From an uncultured Bacillota bacterium (lineage in GTDB: Bacteria > Bacillota > Limnochordia > Limnochordales > ZCTH02-B6), in contig CALFSR010000099.1 of assembly GCA_937916565.1 (NCBI GenBank), positions 1 to 8,392 of the forward strand: a stretch of 8,392 nt of DNA. Direction: 5' to 3'. Made by a program: the position numbers and the translations under genes. Below, piece after piece: positions 1 through 5,310 of the stretch (position 1 is the stretch's first letter; each line of letters begins with the position of its first letter). The notes beneath the pieces were generated by a model. The model saw only the letters and a list, made by a program, of their open reading frames with translations, did no database searches and was not told where the DNA came from.

Positions 1-3
1 CGA

Positions 4-48
4 CGCCCCCTCCTTTCCGCCGGCGACGGCCGGCGGGCAAGAGGGGCG
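4..48. terminator. GC-rich hairpin downstream of sodA, possible terminator
   Basis: An inner perfect 6-bp inverted repeat (GCCGGC, 19-24 and 29-34, 4-nt loop) lies inside an outer imperfect repeat (CGCCCCCTC at 4-12 against GAGGGGCG at 41-48). It sits 18 bp beyond the sodA stop codon on the minus strand. No T-rich tail follows it on that strand, so intrinsic termination is uncertain. It could instead protect the 3' end of the mRNA. Confidence 0.35.
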
Positions 49-65
49 CCAAGGGCGGACGGCGG

Positions 66-683
66 TTACCGCGTCGCCCGGGCGTACTCCTCGTTGACCG
101 CGTCCCAGTTCACGACGTTCCACCAGTTTTGGATGTACTCGGGACGACGGTTCTGGTACTTGAGGTAGTATGCATGCTCCCAGACGTCAAGGCCAAGGAT
201 GGGCGTCTGGCCGTCCATGAGGGGGCTGTCCTGGTTAGCCGTGCTCAGCACCTTGAGGTTGCCGTCCTTGTCCACGACAAGCCACGCCCAGCCGCTGCCA
301 AAACGGGTCGTGGCAGCCTTGGTGAACTCTTCCTTGAACGCGTCGAAGCTGCCGAACGCCTTGTTGATGGCCTCCGCGACAGCGCCCGTCGGGGCGCCGC
401 CCTTGCCCGGCCCCATGATGCGCCAGAACAGGGAGTGGTTGTGATGGCCGCCGCCATTGTTGCGCACGGCGGTGCGGATATCCTCCGGCACGGAGTTGAT
501 GCCGCGCAGCAGGTACTCCAGGGACTTTTCCTGCAGCTCGGGATACTTCTCCAACGCCGCGTTGAGGTTGTTCACGTACGTAGCGTGGTGCTTGCCGTGA
601 TGGATCTGCATAGTGGTTTCATCGATGTACGGCTCGAGCGCGTTGTGCGCGTACGGCAGAGCCGGAAGCTCGTGCTTCGCCAT
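66..683 (-). CDS. sodA: Superoxide dismutase, Mn type (SodA)
   Basis: This 205-residue protein disproportionates superoxide to O2 and H2O2 in the cytoplasm. The four metal ligands of the Fe/Mn-SOD family are visible: His28 (in MQIHHGKHH), His83 (in NHSLFW), and Asp166 and His170 (in LDVWEHAYY). The NNGGGHHNHS segment and Gln151 in TANQDSPL match the Mn-type pattern of E. coli SodA, although metal use cannot be proven from sequence. Length matches the family (about 200-206) and there is no signal peptide. I start it at the ATG at 683, which has AAGGAGG (697-691) 7 nt upstream. A longer in-frame reading from 734 is unlikely because the predicted transcription start lies at about 733. The gene appears monocistronic, with its own promoter behind the ferredoxin gene. 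Confidence 0.97.
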   Translation of the reverse strand: MAKHELPALPYAHNALEPYIDETTMQIHHGKHHATYVNNLNAALEKYPELQEKSLEYLLRGINSVPEDIRTAVRNNGGGHHNHSLFWRIMGPGKGGAPTGAVAEAINKAFGSFDAFKEEFTKAATTRFGSGWAWLVVDKDGNLKVLSTANQDSPLMDGQTPILGLDVWEHAYYLKYQNRRPEYIQNWWNVVNWDAVNEEYARATR

Positions 684-739
684 GGAAACCCCTCCTTGCG
701 TTTTGGTCTTGGCCATCCGTGGGTTGGACGGCATGAACG

Positions 740-767
740 ATTATACCATAATTTTTTGGCTGACAAA
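740..767 (-). promoter_or_regulatory. sodA promoter with extended -10
   Basis: On the minus strand a perfect TATAAT (745-740) is preceded by TGG, giving an extended -10 (TGn). A weak -35 is available as TTTGTC (767-762, 16-bp spacer) or TTGTCA (766-761, 15-bp spacer). Transcription would start near 733, leaving a 5' UTR of about 50 nt before the ATG at 683. A 5-bp dyad (ATTAT-acc-ATAAT, 740-752) overlaps the -10. Confidence 0.65.
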
Positions 768-772
768 CCCGA

Positions 773-814
773 GCGCCGGCCGCACCGGCGCGAACGGCAG
801 GCGTGGACCTGCCG
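773..814 (-). terminator. Tandem hairpins ending the ferredoxin gene
   Basis: Two perfect 7-bp hairpins stand back to back just past the ferredoxin stop codon: CGGCAGG/CCTGCCG (795-801 and 808-814, 6-nt loop) and GCGCCGG/CCGGCGC (773-779 and 785-791, 5-nt loop). Read on the minus strand, a short T stretch (769-765 region) follows the second. They separate the ferredoxin transcript from the sodA promoter, which begins at once downstream. The weak U tract keeps confidence moderate. Confidence 0.5.
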
Positions 815-819
815 CGGGG

Positions 820-1422
820 TTACCGCTCCTCTTGGACGAACTCGACCGGACCCTTGACGACAACCATGCAGGAGAGCCGGTAGCCGGCCTCGAGCTGGTC
901 GTTGTCCAGCATGTCCCGCTCCTGCGGAGTGATGTCGTTGAGGTTTTCCCGGCCCTTGAGGATCTTGACCATGCAGGTGTCGCAAGAGCCTTCCTTGCAG
1001 CTGTAGTCCAGGTCCACGTCCCGGTCGAGGGCCGCGTCCAGCATGTTTTCCCCGGTGCGCACCTGCAGGTTGTACGTCTGGCCGCCGACCGTCACCGTCA
1101 TCGGGACGAGTTCGCCATCGCCGGCCGCCCCGTCCGCAGCGGGCTGGGCCGCAGCCTTTGGTTCCTCCTTGGCGGCGGGCTTCGCTTCCGTCTCGGCGTC
1201 GGCCTCTTTGGCCGGAGCCGGGGCAGCGGCAGGCGCCGCCGTCAGCACCGCACCCGTAGCCATGCGGCGGGCGAGGGCCTGCTCGATGACGGCCTCAAGC
1301 TGGCTGGCATCCGGGAGGGAGCCGGTCCGGGAGCGGGCGGTGACAAAGTATTGCACCACCTGCGCGACGAAGAACCCAAGGAGTAGGCCGATAAGCAGAA
1401 TTTCGGCTCCGGCTGCTGTCAT
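820..1422 (-). CDS. Membrane-anchored [2Fe-2S] ferredoxin
   Basis: This 200-residue one-electron carrier has three parts. Residues about 7-27 are one hydrophobic helix (EILLIGLLLGFFVAQVV). Residues about 60-103 are a low-complexity linker rich in Ala, Pro, Lys and Glu. Residues about 107-200 are a plant-type (beta-grasp) ferredoxin domain. The cluster ligands are Cys142, Cys147 and Cys150 (C-x4-C-x2-C in YSCKEGSCDTC) plus Cys185 in YRLSCM. Arg30 and Arg32 follow the helix, so by the positive-inside rule the ferredoxin domain should face the cytoplasm, with a short N-terminus outside. The ATG at 1422 has GGAGG (1439-1435) 12 nt upstream, a slightly long spacing. The redox partner is unknown and no reductase or membrane complex gene is adjacent. 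The fold assignment is secure; the role is not. Confidence 0.9.
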   Translation of the reverse strand: MTAAGAEILLIGLLLGFFVAQVVQYFVTARSRTGSLPDASQLEAVIEQALARRMATGAVLTAAPAAAPAPAKEADAETEAKPAAKEEPKAAAQPAADGAAGDGELVPMTVTVGGQTYNLQVRTGENMLDAALDRDVDLDYSCKEGSCDTCMVKILKGRENLNDITPQERDMLDNDQLEAGYRLSCMVVVKGPVEFVQEER

Positions 1423-1470
1423 GACGGAACTTCCCCTCCACTATGGGCTGCATGCAGGACATACATTCCA

Positions 1471-1499
1471 ATAATAGCACGTCGCAGGCCAGATTTCCA
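1471..1499 (-). promoter_or_regulatory. Candidate ferredoxin gene promoter
   Basis: On the minus strand, TGGAAA (1499-1494) and TATTAT (1476-1471) are separated by 17 bp, a plausible but imperfect sigma-A pair. The predicted start is near 1464. A 10-bp perfect palindrome (CTGCATGCAG, 1448-1457) lies just downstream in the 5' UTR. Confidence 0.4.
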
Positions 1500-1511
1500 C
1501 CGCTTGAGCGC

Positions 1512-1528
1512 CGCGGCGTTCCGCCGCG
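1512..1528. other. 7-bp perfect hairpin in the ferredoxin/SBP intergenic region
   Basis: CGCGGCG (1512-1518) and CGCCGCG (1522-1528) form a perfect inverted repeat with a 3-nt loop. It lies between the divergent ferredoxin and first binding-protein genes. The 120 bp between it and the TTG start at 1622 hold no convincing promoter for the transporter cluster. It could be a leader structure or an operator; no function is assigned. Confidence 0.35.
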
Positions 1529-1621
1529 TCTCGGGGGGCCGCCGCCGGCAGGAACGCGCGGCGACTTGCAGAAATAGCAGCAGGCAGAAGCTTTCCGAAC
1601 AATACGAAGGGGGTTTGCAGG

Positions 1622-2350
1622 TTGCACAGGACGATTTTGGCGGCCCTGCTGGCGGTTGCCCTGCTGGCCGGCGTCGCCGGAGCTCAGGGTGTGCTTCGCG
1701 TTGGCTCCGATGTCGCGTATCCGCCCTTTGAGTACGTCGACGACGCCACCGGTGAGTTCCTCGGCTTTGACATGGACCTCATCCGCGAAGTCGGCAAGCG
1801 GCTGGGCATGGAAGTCGAGATCATCAACACCGCCTGGGAAGGAATCATTCCGGGCCTTTTGGCCGGGCACTATGACGTCGTCATCTCCGCGATGACGATC
1901 ACCGACGAGCGGGCGCAGGCGGTCGATTTCTCCGACCCGTACTTCGCCACGGGCCAGGTGATCGTCGTGCGGGCCGACGACAACAGCGTGCAGCAGCCCT
2001 CGGATCTGGCCGGCAAAGTGGTTGCTGTCCAGATCGGTACGACGGGCCAGTTTGCCGCCGAACGGATCGCCGGCGTCGCCCGCATCGACCACTACCCGAC
2101 GACGCCCGAGGCGTTCCTGGCGCTGCGCCTTGGCCGTGCGGACGCGGCGGTCGTGGACGAGCTGGTCGCTTTTGAAGAAGCCCAGGCCAACCCGGGTCTC
2201 CTCAAGGTCGTGGGCAACCCGTTCACGGTCGAGTACTACGGCATCGCCATCCGCAAGGGCAATACCGACCTCCTGCGCAGCATCAACCGGGCGCTGGCGC
2301 AGATCAAAGCTGACGGCACCTACGACGAGCTGTACGACAAGTGGTTCTAA
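1622..2350 (+). CDS. Polar amino-acid ABC transporter substrate-binding protein (family 3), copy 1
   Basis: This 242-residue extracytoplasmic receptor delivers an amino acid, or a similar small polar ligand, to an ABC importer. Residues 1-21 form a type I signal peptide (basic n-region, Leu/Ala core, AGA before Gln22). There is no lipobox and no cysteine at all. The mature part follows SBP family 3: VAYPPFE near the N-terminus, Arg97 in MTITDERA (the carboxylate-binding arginine of HisJ-type proteins), the hinge-side motif VQIGTTGQ (137-143), and Asp179 in AAVVDE (the amino-group-binding aspartate). The start is TTG with AAGGGGG (1607-1613) 8 nt upstream. It is followed by a close paralogue and then a permease. 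The ligand cannot be read from sequence. Confidence 0.92.
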   Translation: MHRTILAALLAVALLAGVAGAQGVLRVGSDVAYPPFEYVDDATGEFLGFDMDLIREVGKRLGMEVEIINTAWEGIIPGLLAGHYDVVISAMTITDERAQAVDFSDPYFATGQVIVVRADDNSVQQPSDLAGKVVAVQIGTTGQFAAERIAGVARIDHYPTTPEAFLALRLGRADAAVVDELVAFEEAQANPGLLKVVGNPFTVEYYGIAIRKGNTDLLRSINRALAQIKADGTYDELYDKWF

Positions 2351-2368
2351 CGCAACAAGGCGAGGGGC

Positions 2369-2404
2369 GGGTTGCGGGCGCTTTGCTGACGGCGCCCGCA
2401 ACCC
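2369..2404 (+). terminator. 13-bp intercistronic hairpin between the two binding-protein genes
   Basis: A perfect 13-bp inverted repeat (GGGTTGCGGGCGC at 2369-2381, GCGCCCGCAACCC at 2392-2404, 10-nt loop) stands 18 bp past the stop codon of copy 1. It is followed by tcattgg rather than a U tract. It may be a partial terminator or a 3' stabilising structure of the kind used to raise binding-protein levels above downstream genes. Confidence 0.6.
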
Positions 2405-2452
2405 TCATTGGATAGTATCGATAGGACGTTTCAGGAGGTAATCACAGTCGCA

Positions 2453-3190
2453 ATGTACCGGGTGTTGACCGCATGCCTGCTCGCGCTGGTTGTGTTCGCA
2501 GGCGCCGCCGGGGCGCAGGATGTGCTGCGCGTGGGCGCGAACGTGGCGTACCCGCCCTTTGAGTTCGTGGACGAAAACGGGGAATACGCCGGCTTTGATA
2601 TGGACCTCATCCGCGAGGTGGGCCGCCGCCTGGGCATGCAGGTCGAGATCATCAACACCGCCTGGGAGGGCATCATCCCGGGGCTCGTGGCGGGCCATTA
2701 CGACGTAATCATATCCGCCATGACCATCACGGACGCCCGGGCGGCCGCGGTGGACTTCACCGACCCCTATTTCTCCACCGGCCAGGTGATCGTGGTGCGG
2801 GCCGACGACGACAGCGTGCGGACGCCGGCGGACTTGGCGGGCAAGGTTGTGGCCGTGCAAATCGGCACCACCGGCCAGTTTGCCGCCGAGCGGTTGACCG
2901 GCCTGCGCCGTATCGACCACTATCCGACGACGCCCGAGGCGTTTCTGGCGCTGCGCATCGGCCGGGCCGACGCAGCCGTCGTCGATGAGCTGGTCGCCGT
3001 GCAAGAGTCAATCGCGAATCCCGGTGTGCTCAAGGTGGTCGGGACGCCGTTTACCGTGGAGTATTACGGCATCGCGCTCCGCAAGGGCCGCGACGAACTG
3101 CTGCGGGCCATCAACCGGGCGCTCGCGCAGATTAAGGCCGACGGCACTTACGACGCGTTGTACGAGAAGTGGTTCCTGAGCGGTCAGTGA
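2453..3190 (+). CDS. Polar amino-acid ABC transporter substrate-binding protein (family 3), copy 2
   Basis: This 245-residue tandem paralogue of the upstream gene is about 80% identical over the mature region by my own hand alignment. It has the same signal-peptide design (residues 1-21, cut after AGA) and the same ligand residues, Arg96 in MTITDARA and Asp178 in AAVVDE. Differences fall mostly on conservative positions; one residue is deleted near position 42 and LSGQ is added at the end. The two proteins probably bind similar ligands with different affinity or specificity. I chose the ATG at 2453 with AGGAGGT (2433-2439) upstream. The 13-nt spacing is long, but no better in-frame start lies nearer, and the longer TTG reading from 2408 would put about 15 polar residues before the signal peptide. 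Confidence 0.92.
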   Translation: MYRVLTACLLALVVFAGAAGAQDVLRVGANVAYPPFEFVDENGEYAGFDMDLIREVGRRLGMQVEIINTAWEGIIPGLVAGHYDVIISAMTITDARAAAVDFTDPYFSTGQVIVVRADDDSVRTPADLAGKVVAVQIGTTGQFAAERLTGLRRIDHYPTTPEAFLALRIGRADAAVVDELVAVQESIANPGVLKVVGTPFTVEYYGIALRKGRDELLRAINRALAQIKADGTYDALYEKWFLSGQ

Positions 3191-3220
3191 GGCCGCTTTT
3201 TGCAGCCTGACGGCAGTGCC

Positions 3221-3265
3221 GGGGGATCATGGAACGGGTAGGATGACCATGATCCCCCTTTCCTT
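3221..3265 (+). terminator. Rho-independent terminator after binding-protein copy 2
   Basis: A perfect 12-bp stem (GGGGGATCATGG at 3221-3232, CCATGATCCCCC at 3247-3258) with a 14-nt loop is followed by TTTCCTT. It lies 30 bp beyond the stop codon and 134 bp before the permease start. It should limit readthrough from the binding-protein genes into the permease gene. Confidence 0.75.
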
Positions 3266-3399
3266 GATCACGCCGCGATGGCCGCCCGCGAGGGAGGTGT
3301 GACCCTGTCGGCGCGGGCGCGACGCTCGCCGGGTGTGGGGGGAACCTAGCGGTCTACACAGCGCCAGGGTCTCCCGCGTCCGCTACGGAGGGAAGGCAC
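3266..3399 (+). other. Leader region of the permease gene, no gene seen
   Basis: This GC-rich stretch between the terminator and the permease start has no convincing promoter or ORF. A 6-bp stem (TAGCGG 3347-3352, CCGCTA 3380-3385) closes directly before the permease ribosome binding site at 3387 and could influence access to it. Expression of the permease therefore depends either on readthrough past the terminator or on a promoter I cannot recognise. Confidence 0.3.
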
Positions 3400-4116
3400 G
3401 TGTACAGCCTTGACTGGGGGCTCATCCTGCGCTCGCTGCCCGATTTGACCGCTGGGTCCATCACAACCCTGCTGCTCACCACCACGTCTATCGGCCTCGG
3501 GCTCATCTTGGGCACTGTGATTGGGCTCATGCGCTTGTCGCGCTTTCGGCTCCCGAGCGCTTTCGCCGCAGGGTACGTGTGGTTTTTCCGGGGAACGCCG
3601 CTGCTTGTGCAGATCATGCTCATCTACTACGCCCTGCCGCACGTAGGCTTAAGTCTTGACCGCTGGCAGGCTGGCGTGACCGCGCTCAGCCTCAACTCGG
3701 CCGCTTATATCGCCGAAATCGTCCGCGCGGGCGTTCAGTCCATTGACATCGGTCAAACCGAGGCGGCGTGGGCCCTTGGCCTCACCCGCTGGCAGACGGT
3801 GCGCTTCATCATCCTGCCCCAAGCTTTCCGGCGCATCATCCCGCCCTTGGGCAATGAGTTTATCCTGCTTCTCAAGGATTCGTCGCTAGTGTCCGTCATC
3901 GCCCTCGAGGAGCTCTTGCGCAAGGGTCAGCTCATCGTGACCCGCACCTTTAAGCCCATCGAGATTTACGCGATGGTCGCCATCATGTACCTGGTGATGA
4001 CGACCTTGATCTCGATCCTGGTGTCGTTTACCGAACGGCGCCTGCGCATCCAGACGCGCCACCAGCCGACCCGCCGGCAGCGGATGCGCGGCGTTGCCGC
4101 CCCACCTGCACCCTGA
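3400..4116 (+). CDS. Polar amino-acid ABC transporter permease (HisM/GlnP family)
   Basis: This 238-residue integral membrane subunit of an amino-acid importer would form the translocation pore and dock an ATPase. Hydrophobic segments lie at about 20-44, 56-80, 92-110, 153-170 and 189-209. The RGTPLLVQ motif (64-71) and the EAA loop (EAAWALGLTRWQ from residue 121, with its conserved Gly at 127) are typical of HisM/GlnP permeases; the EAA loop contacts the ATPase. The C-terminal 25 residues are basic and cytoplasmic. The start is GTG at 3400 with GGAGG (3387-3391) 8 nt upstream. The two upstream binding proteins are its likely partners. No ATP-binding subunit follows; the next gene is an Fe-S carrier with its own promoter. 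Confidence 0.94.
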   Translation: MYSLDWGLILRSLPDLTAGSITTLLLTTTSIGLGLILGTVIGLMRLSRFRLPSAFAAGYVWFFRGTPLLVQIMLIYYALPHVGLSLDRWQAGVTALSLNSAAYIAEIVRAGVQSIDIGQTEAAWALGLTRWQTVRFIILPQAFRRIIPPLGNEFILLLKDSSLVSVIALEELLRKGQLIVTRTFKPIEIYAMVAIMYLVMTTLISILVSFTERRLRIQTRHQPTRRQRMRGVAAPPAP

Positions 4117-4122
4117 TATAAT
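4094..4122 (+). promoter_or_regulatory. Extended -10 promoter inside the permease 3' end
   Basis: TTGCCG (4094-4099), a 17-bp spacer and a perfect TATAAT (4117-4122) make a promoter whose -35 and spacer lie within the permease coding sequence. The permease stop codon TGA (4114-4116) directly precedes the -10 and forms an extended -10 (TGn). Transcription from about 4129 would serve the Fe-S carrier gene, tadA and probably both tRNA-Ser genes. Confidence 0.7.
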
Positions 4123-4149
4123 GGGGGCAGACGTCGGAGGTGAGGGCAG

Positions 4150-4506
4150 TTGGTAACGGTTACGACCAAGGCTGCCGACAAGCTCAAGGAGATCATGCAC
4201 GCGGAAAACCGCTCCGACCAAGGCTTGCGCATCATGGTGCGCTCGGGCGGTTGCAGCGGTTTCTCGTACGCCATGGGCTTTGACTCGGAGACGAACGACG
4301 AAGACATCGTGCTCGAGCAGCATGGGATCCGGGTCATGATCGACCCGTTCAGCGCCCGGCTGCTGGAGGGCAGCGAGGTTGACTACGTCGAAACGCTGAT
4401 GGGCGGTGGGTTCTCCATCAAGAATCCCAACGCCGTGCGCACATGCGGCTGCGGGCAGTCGTTCCGGACGCAGGAGCAAGAGGGCGAGCCCGAGGAGTGT
4501 ATGTAG
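4150..4506 (+). CDS. erpA: A-type iron-sulfur carrier protein (HesB/IscA/ErpA family)
   Basis: This 118-residue cytoplasmic protein delivers Fe-S clusters to apo-enzymes. The three ligand cysteines of the family are present: Cys35 in SGGCSGF, and Cys99 and Cys101 in the C-terminal TCGCGQSF. Other family signatures are DPFSARLLEGSEVDYVE and FSIKNPNA. Length is normal (105-120). It resembles ErpA at least as much as SufA or IscA, so the symbol is a best guess. Translation starts at TTG 4150, supported by an 8-base match to the anti-Shine-Dalgarno sequence (GGAGGTGA, 4136-4143). The 3' end overlaps the start of tadA. No suf or isc genes are nearby. The neighbouring ferredoxin is a possible client, but that is only proximity. 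Confidence 0.93.
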   Translation: MVTVTTKAADKLKEIMHAENRSDQGLRIMVRSGGCSGFSYAMGFDSETNDEDIVLEQHGIRVMIDPFSARLLEGSEVDYVETLMGGGFSIKNPNAVRTCGCGQSFRTQEQEGEPEECM

Positions 4507-4985
4507 AAGCAAGTCTGGCGCTGTCGCCGCCCCAGCCGGAGGATGAGGCGTGGATGCGGGCCGCCTTGGCCGAGGCCGAGGCGGCCGCCGAGAAAGGTGA
4601 GATCCCGATCGGCGCGGTCATCGTCCGGGACGGGGAGTTGATCGCGGGTGGCCACAACCTGCGGGAGACCGAGCGGGATCCGACGGCTCACGCCGAAGTG
4701 GTGGCCATCAAACGAGCGGCGGAGCGCCTTGGGGCGTGGCGATTGACAGGCACCACGCTCTACGTTACAATTGAACCTTGCGCGATGTGTGCTGGAGCGC
4801 TGGTGCTGGCCCGCATCGAACGGCTGGTATACGGCGCGGCGGACCCGAAGGCGGGAGCCTGCGGAACGCTGTGGAACCTGGTGCAGGATCCGCGTCTCAA
4901 CCACCGGCTGGCGGTCACCGCCGGGGTGCTGGAGGATGAGTGCCGGGCCGTGATCCAGGGGTTTTTCCGGCGCCTGCGCGGTTAG
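4497..4985 (+). CDS. tadA: tRNA-specific adenosine deaminase TadA
   Basis: TadA converts A34 to inosine in the anticodon of tRNA-Arg(ACG). The zinc and catalytic residues of the cytidine-deaminase fold are all visible. Numbered from the GTG start these are His65 and Glu67 in PTAHAEV, and Cys95 and Cys98 in EPCAMC. The family segments EIPIGAVIV, GAADPKAGACG and NHR also appear. The start is uncertain. GTG 4497 gives 162 residues, overlaps the erpA end by 10 nt and suggests translational coupling. ATG 4554 (GGAGG at 4538-4542) gives 143 residues but would cut the N-terminal EAWMRAAL segment that aligns with other TadA proteins, so I prefer 4497. In Firmicutes tadA commonly sits beside tRNA-Ser and the SRP RNA gene, as here. 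Confidence 0.94.
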   Translation: MYVEASLALSPPQPEDEAWMRAALAEAEAAAEKGEIPIGAVIVRDGELIAGGHNLRETERDPTAHAEVVAIKRAAERLGAWRLTGTTLYVTIEPCAMCAGALVLARIERLVYGAADPKAGACGTLWNLVQDPRLNHRLAVTAGVLEDECRAVIQGFFRRLRG

Positions 4986-5014
4986 GGCAGGTCCGGACGG
5001 TGCAGGTTGTTCGC

Positions 5015-5105
5015 GGAGGGGTTGCGGAGCGGCCGAACGCGGCGCACTCGAAATGCGTTAGGCGGTTTACCCGCCTCGTGGGTTCAAATCCCACCCCCTC
5101 CGCCA
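5015..5105 (+). tRNA. tRNA-Ser (anticodon CGA)
   Basis: All parts of a class II tRNA can be folded by eye. The acceptor is GGAGGGG (5015-5021) with CCCCTCC (5095-5101), then the discriminator G and an encoded CCA (5103-5105). The anticodon stem is 5042-5046 with 5054-5058 around loop CTCGAAA, giving anticodon CGA at 5049-5051 (reads UCG). The long variable arm pairs GGCGG with CCGCC. The T arm is GTGGG-TTCAAAT-CCCAC (5078-5094). It lies 29 bp after tadA and is probably cotranscribed with it. Confidence 0.96.
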
Positions 5106-5127
5106 AATTTTATACAGGTTTCCATTT

Positions 5128-5216
5128 GGAAGGGTGCTGGAGCGGCCGAACAGGCACGCCTGGAGAGCGTGTGTACCCCCGTGGTACCGTGGGTTCAAAT
5201 CCCACCCCTTCCGCCA
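5128..5216 (+). tRNA. tRNA-Ser (anticodon GGA)
   Basis: The acceptor is GGAAGGG (5128-5134) with CCCTTCC (5206-5212), then G and an encoded CCA (5214-5216). The anticodon stem CACGC/GCGTG (5155-5159, 5167-5171) surrounds loop CTGGAGA, giving anticodon GGA at 5162-5164 (reads UCC and UCU). The long variable arm has TACC pairing with GGTA. The T arm is identical to that of the upstream tRNA-Ser, 22 bp away, so the pair probably arose by duplication and anticodon change. Confidence 0.96.
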
Positions 5217-5224
5217 AACGCCAA

Positions 5225-5249
5225 AGGGGCTCCCAAGCTGGGAGCCCCT
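5225..5249. terminator. Bidirectional hairpin terminator after the tRNA-Ser pair
   Basis: AGGGGCTCCCA (5225-5235) pairs with TGGGAGCCCCT (5239-5249) over 11 bp with a 3-nt loop, 8 bp past the second tRNA-Ser. It lies between the plus-strand tadA/tRNA unit and the convergent minus-strand lipoprotein gene, so it may stop both. U tracts are short on either side. Confidence 0.65.
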
Positions 5250-5310
5250 CATGTTATCGGGCTTTGCCGTGCGTTCCCCAAGCCGGCGGTCGCCTGTTTG
5301 CCTGCGAGGC

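Noticed and set aside
684..734. Longer SodA N-terminus beginning at 734
   Set aside because: The predicted transcription start lies at that codon, there is no ribosome binding site, and the extra 17 residues do not belong to the SOD family.
1295..2401. 368-codon minus-strand open frame across the first binding-protein gene
   Set aside because: It is antisense to a well-recognised gene, its protein is low in family character, and such long shadow frames are common in GC-rich DNA.
2453..2476. LTAC at residues 5-8 of binding-protein copy 2 matches a lipobox pattern
   Set aside because: The cysteine lies before the hydrophobic core, only 8 residues from the start, so it cannot be a lipoprotein cleavage site. 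The equivalent protein copy 1 has no cysteine.
3333..3400. T-box-like sequence (GGGGGGAACC...CGG) before the permease
   Set aside because: There is no room for a T-box stem I and specifier loop after the terminator at 3265, and the conserved T-box core is not matched beyond a few bases.
5106..5127. TATACA between the two tRNA-Ser genes as a promoter
   Set aside because: No matching -35 is found inside the upstream tRNA, and the short gap fits cotranscription and processing.
5078..5219. Near-identical 31-bp segments at the 3' ends of the two tRNA-Ser genes as possible attachment sites
   Set aside because: They are explained by shared T arms and acceptor ends of duplicated tRNA genes. No integrase or distal copy is present; the similar GGGTCGAATTCCC in the SRP RNA is part of its conserved sequence.
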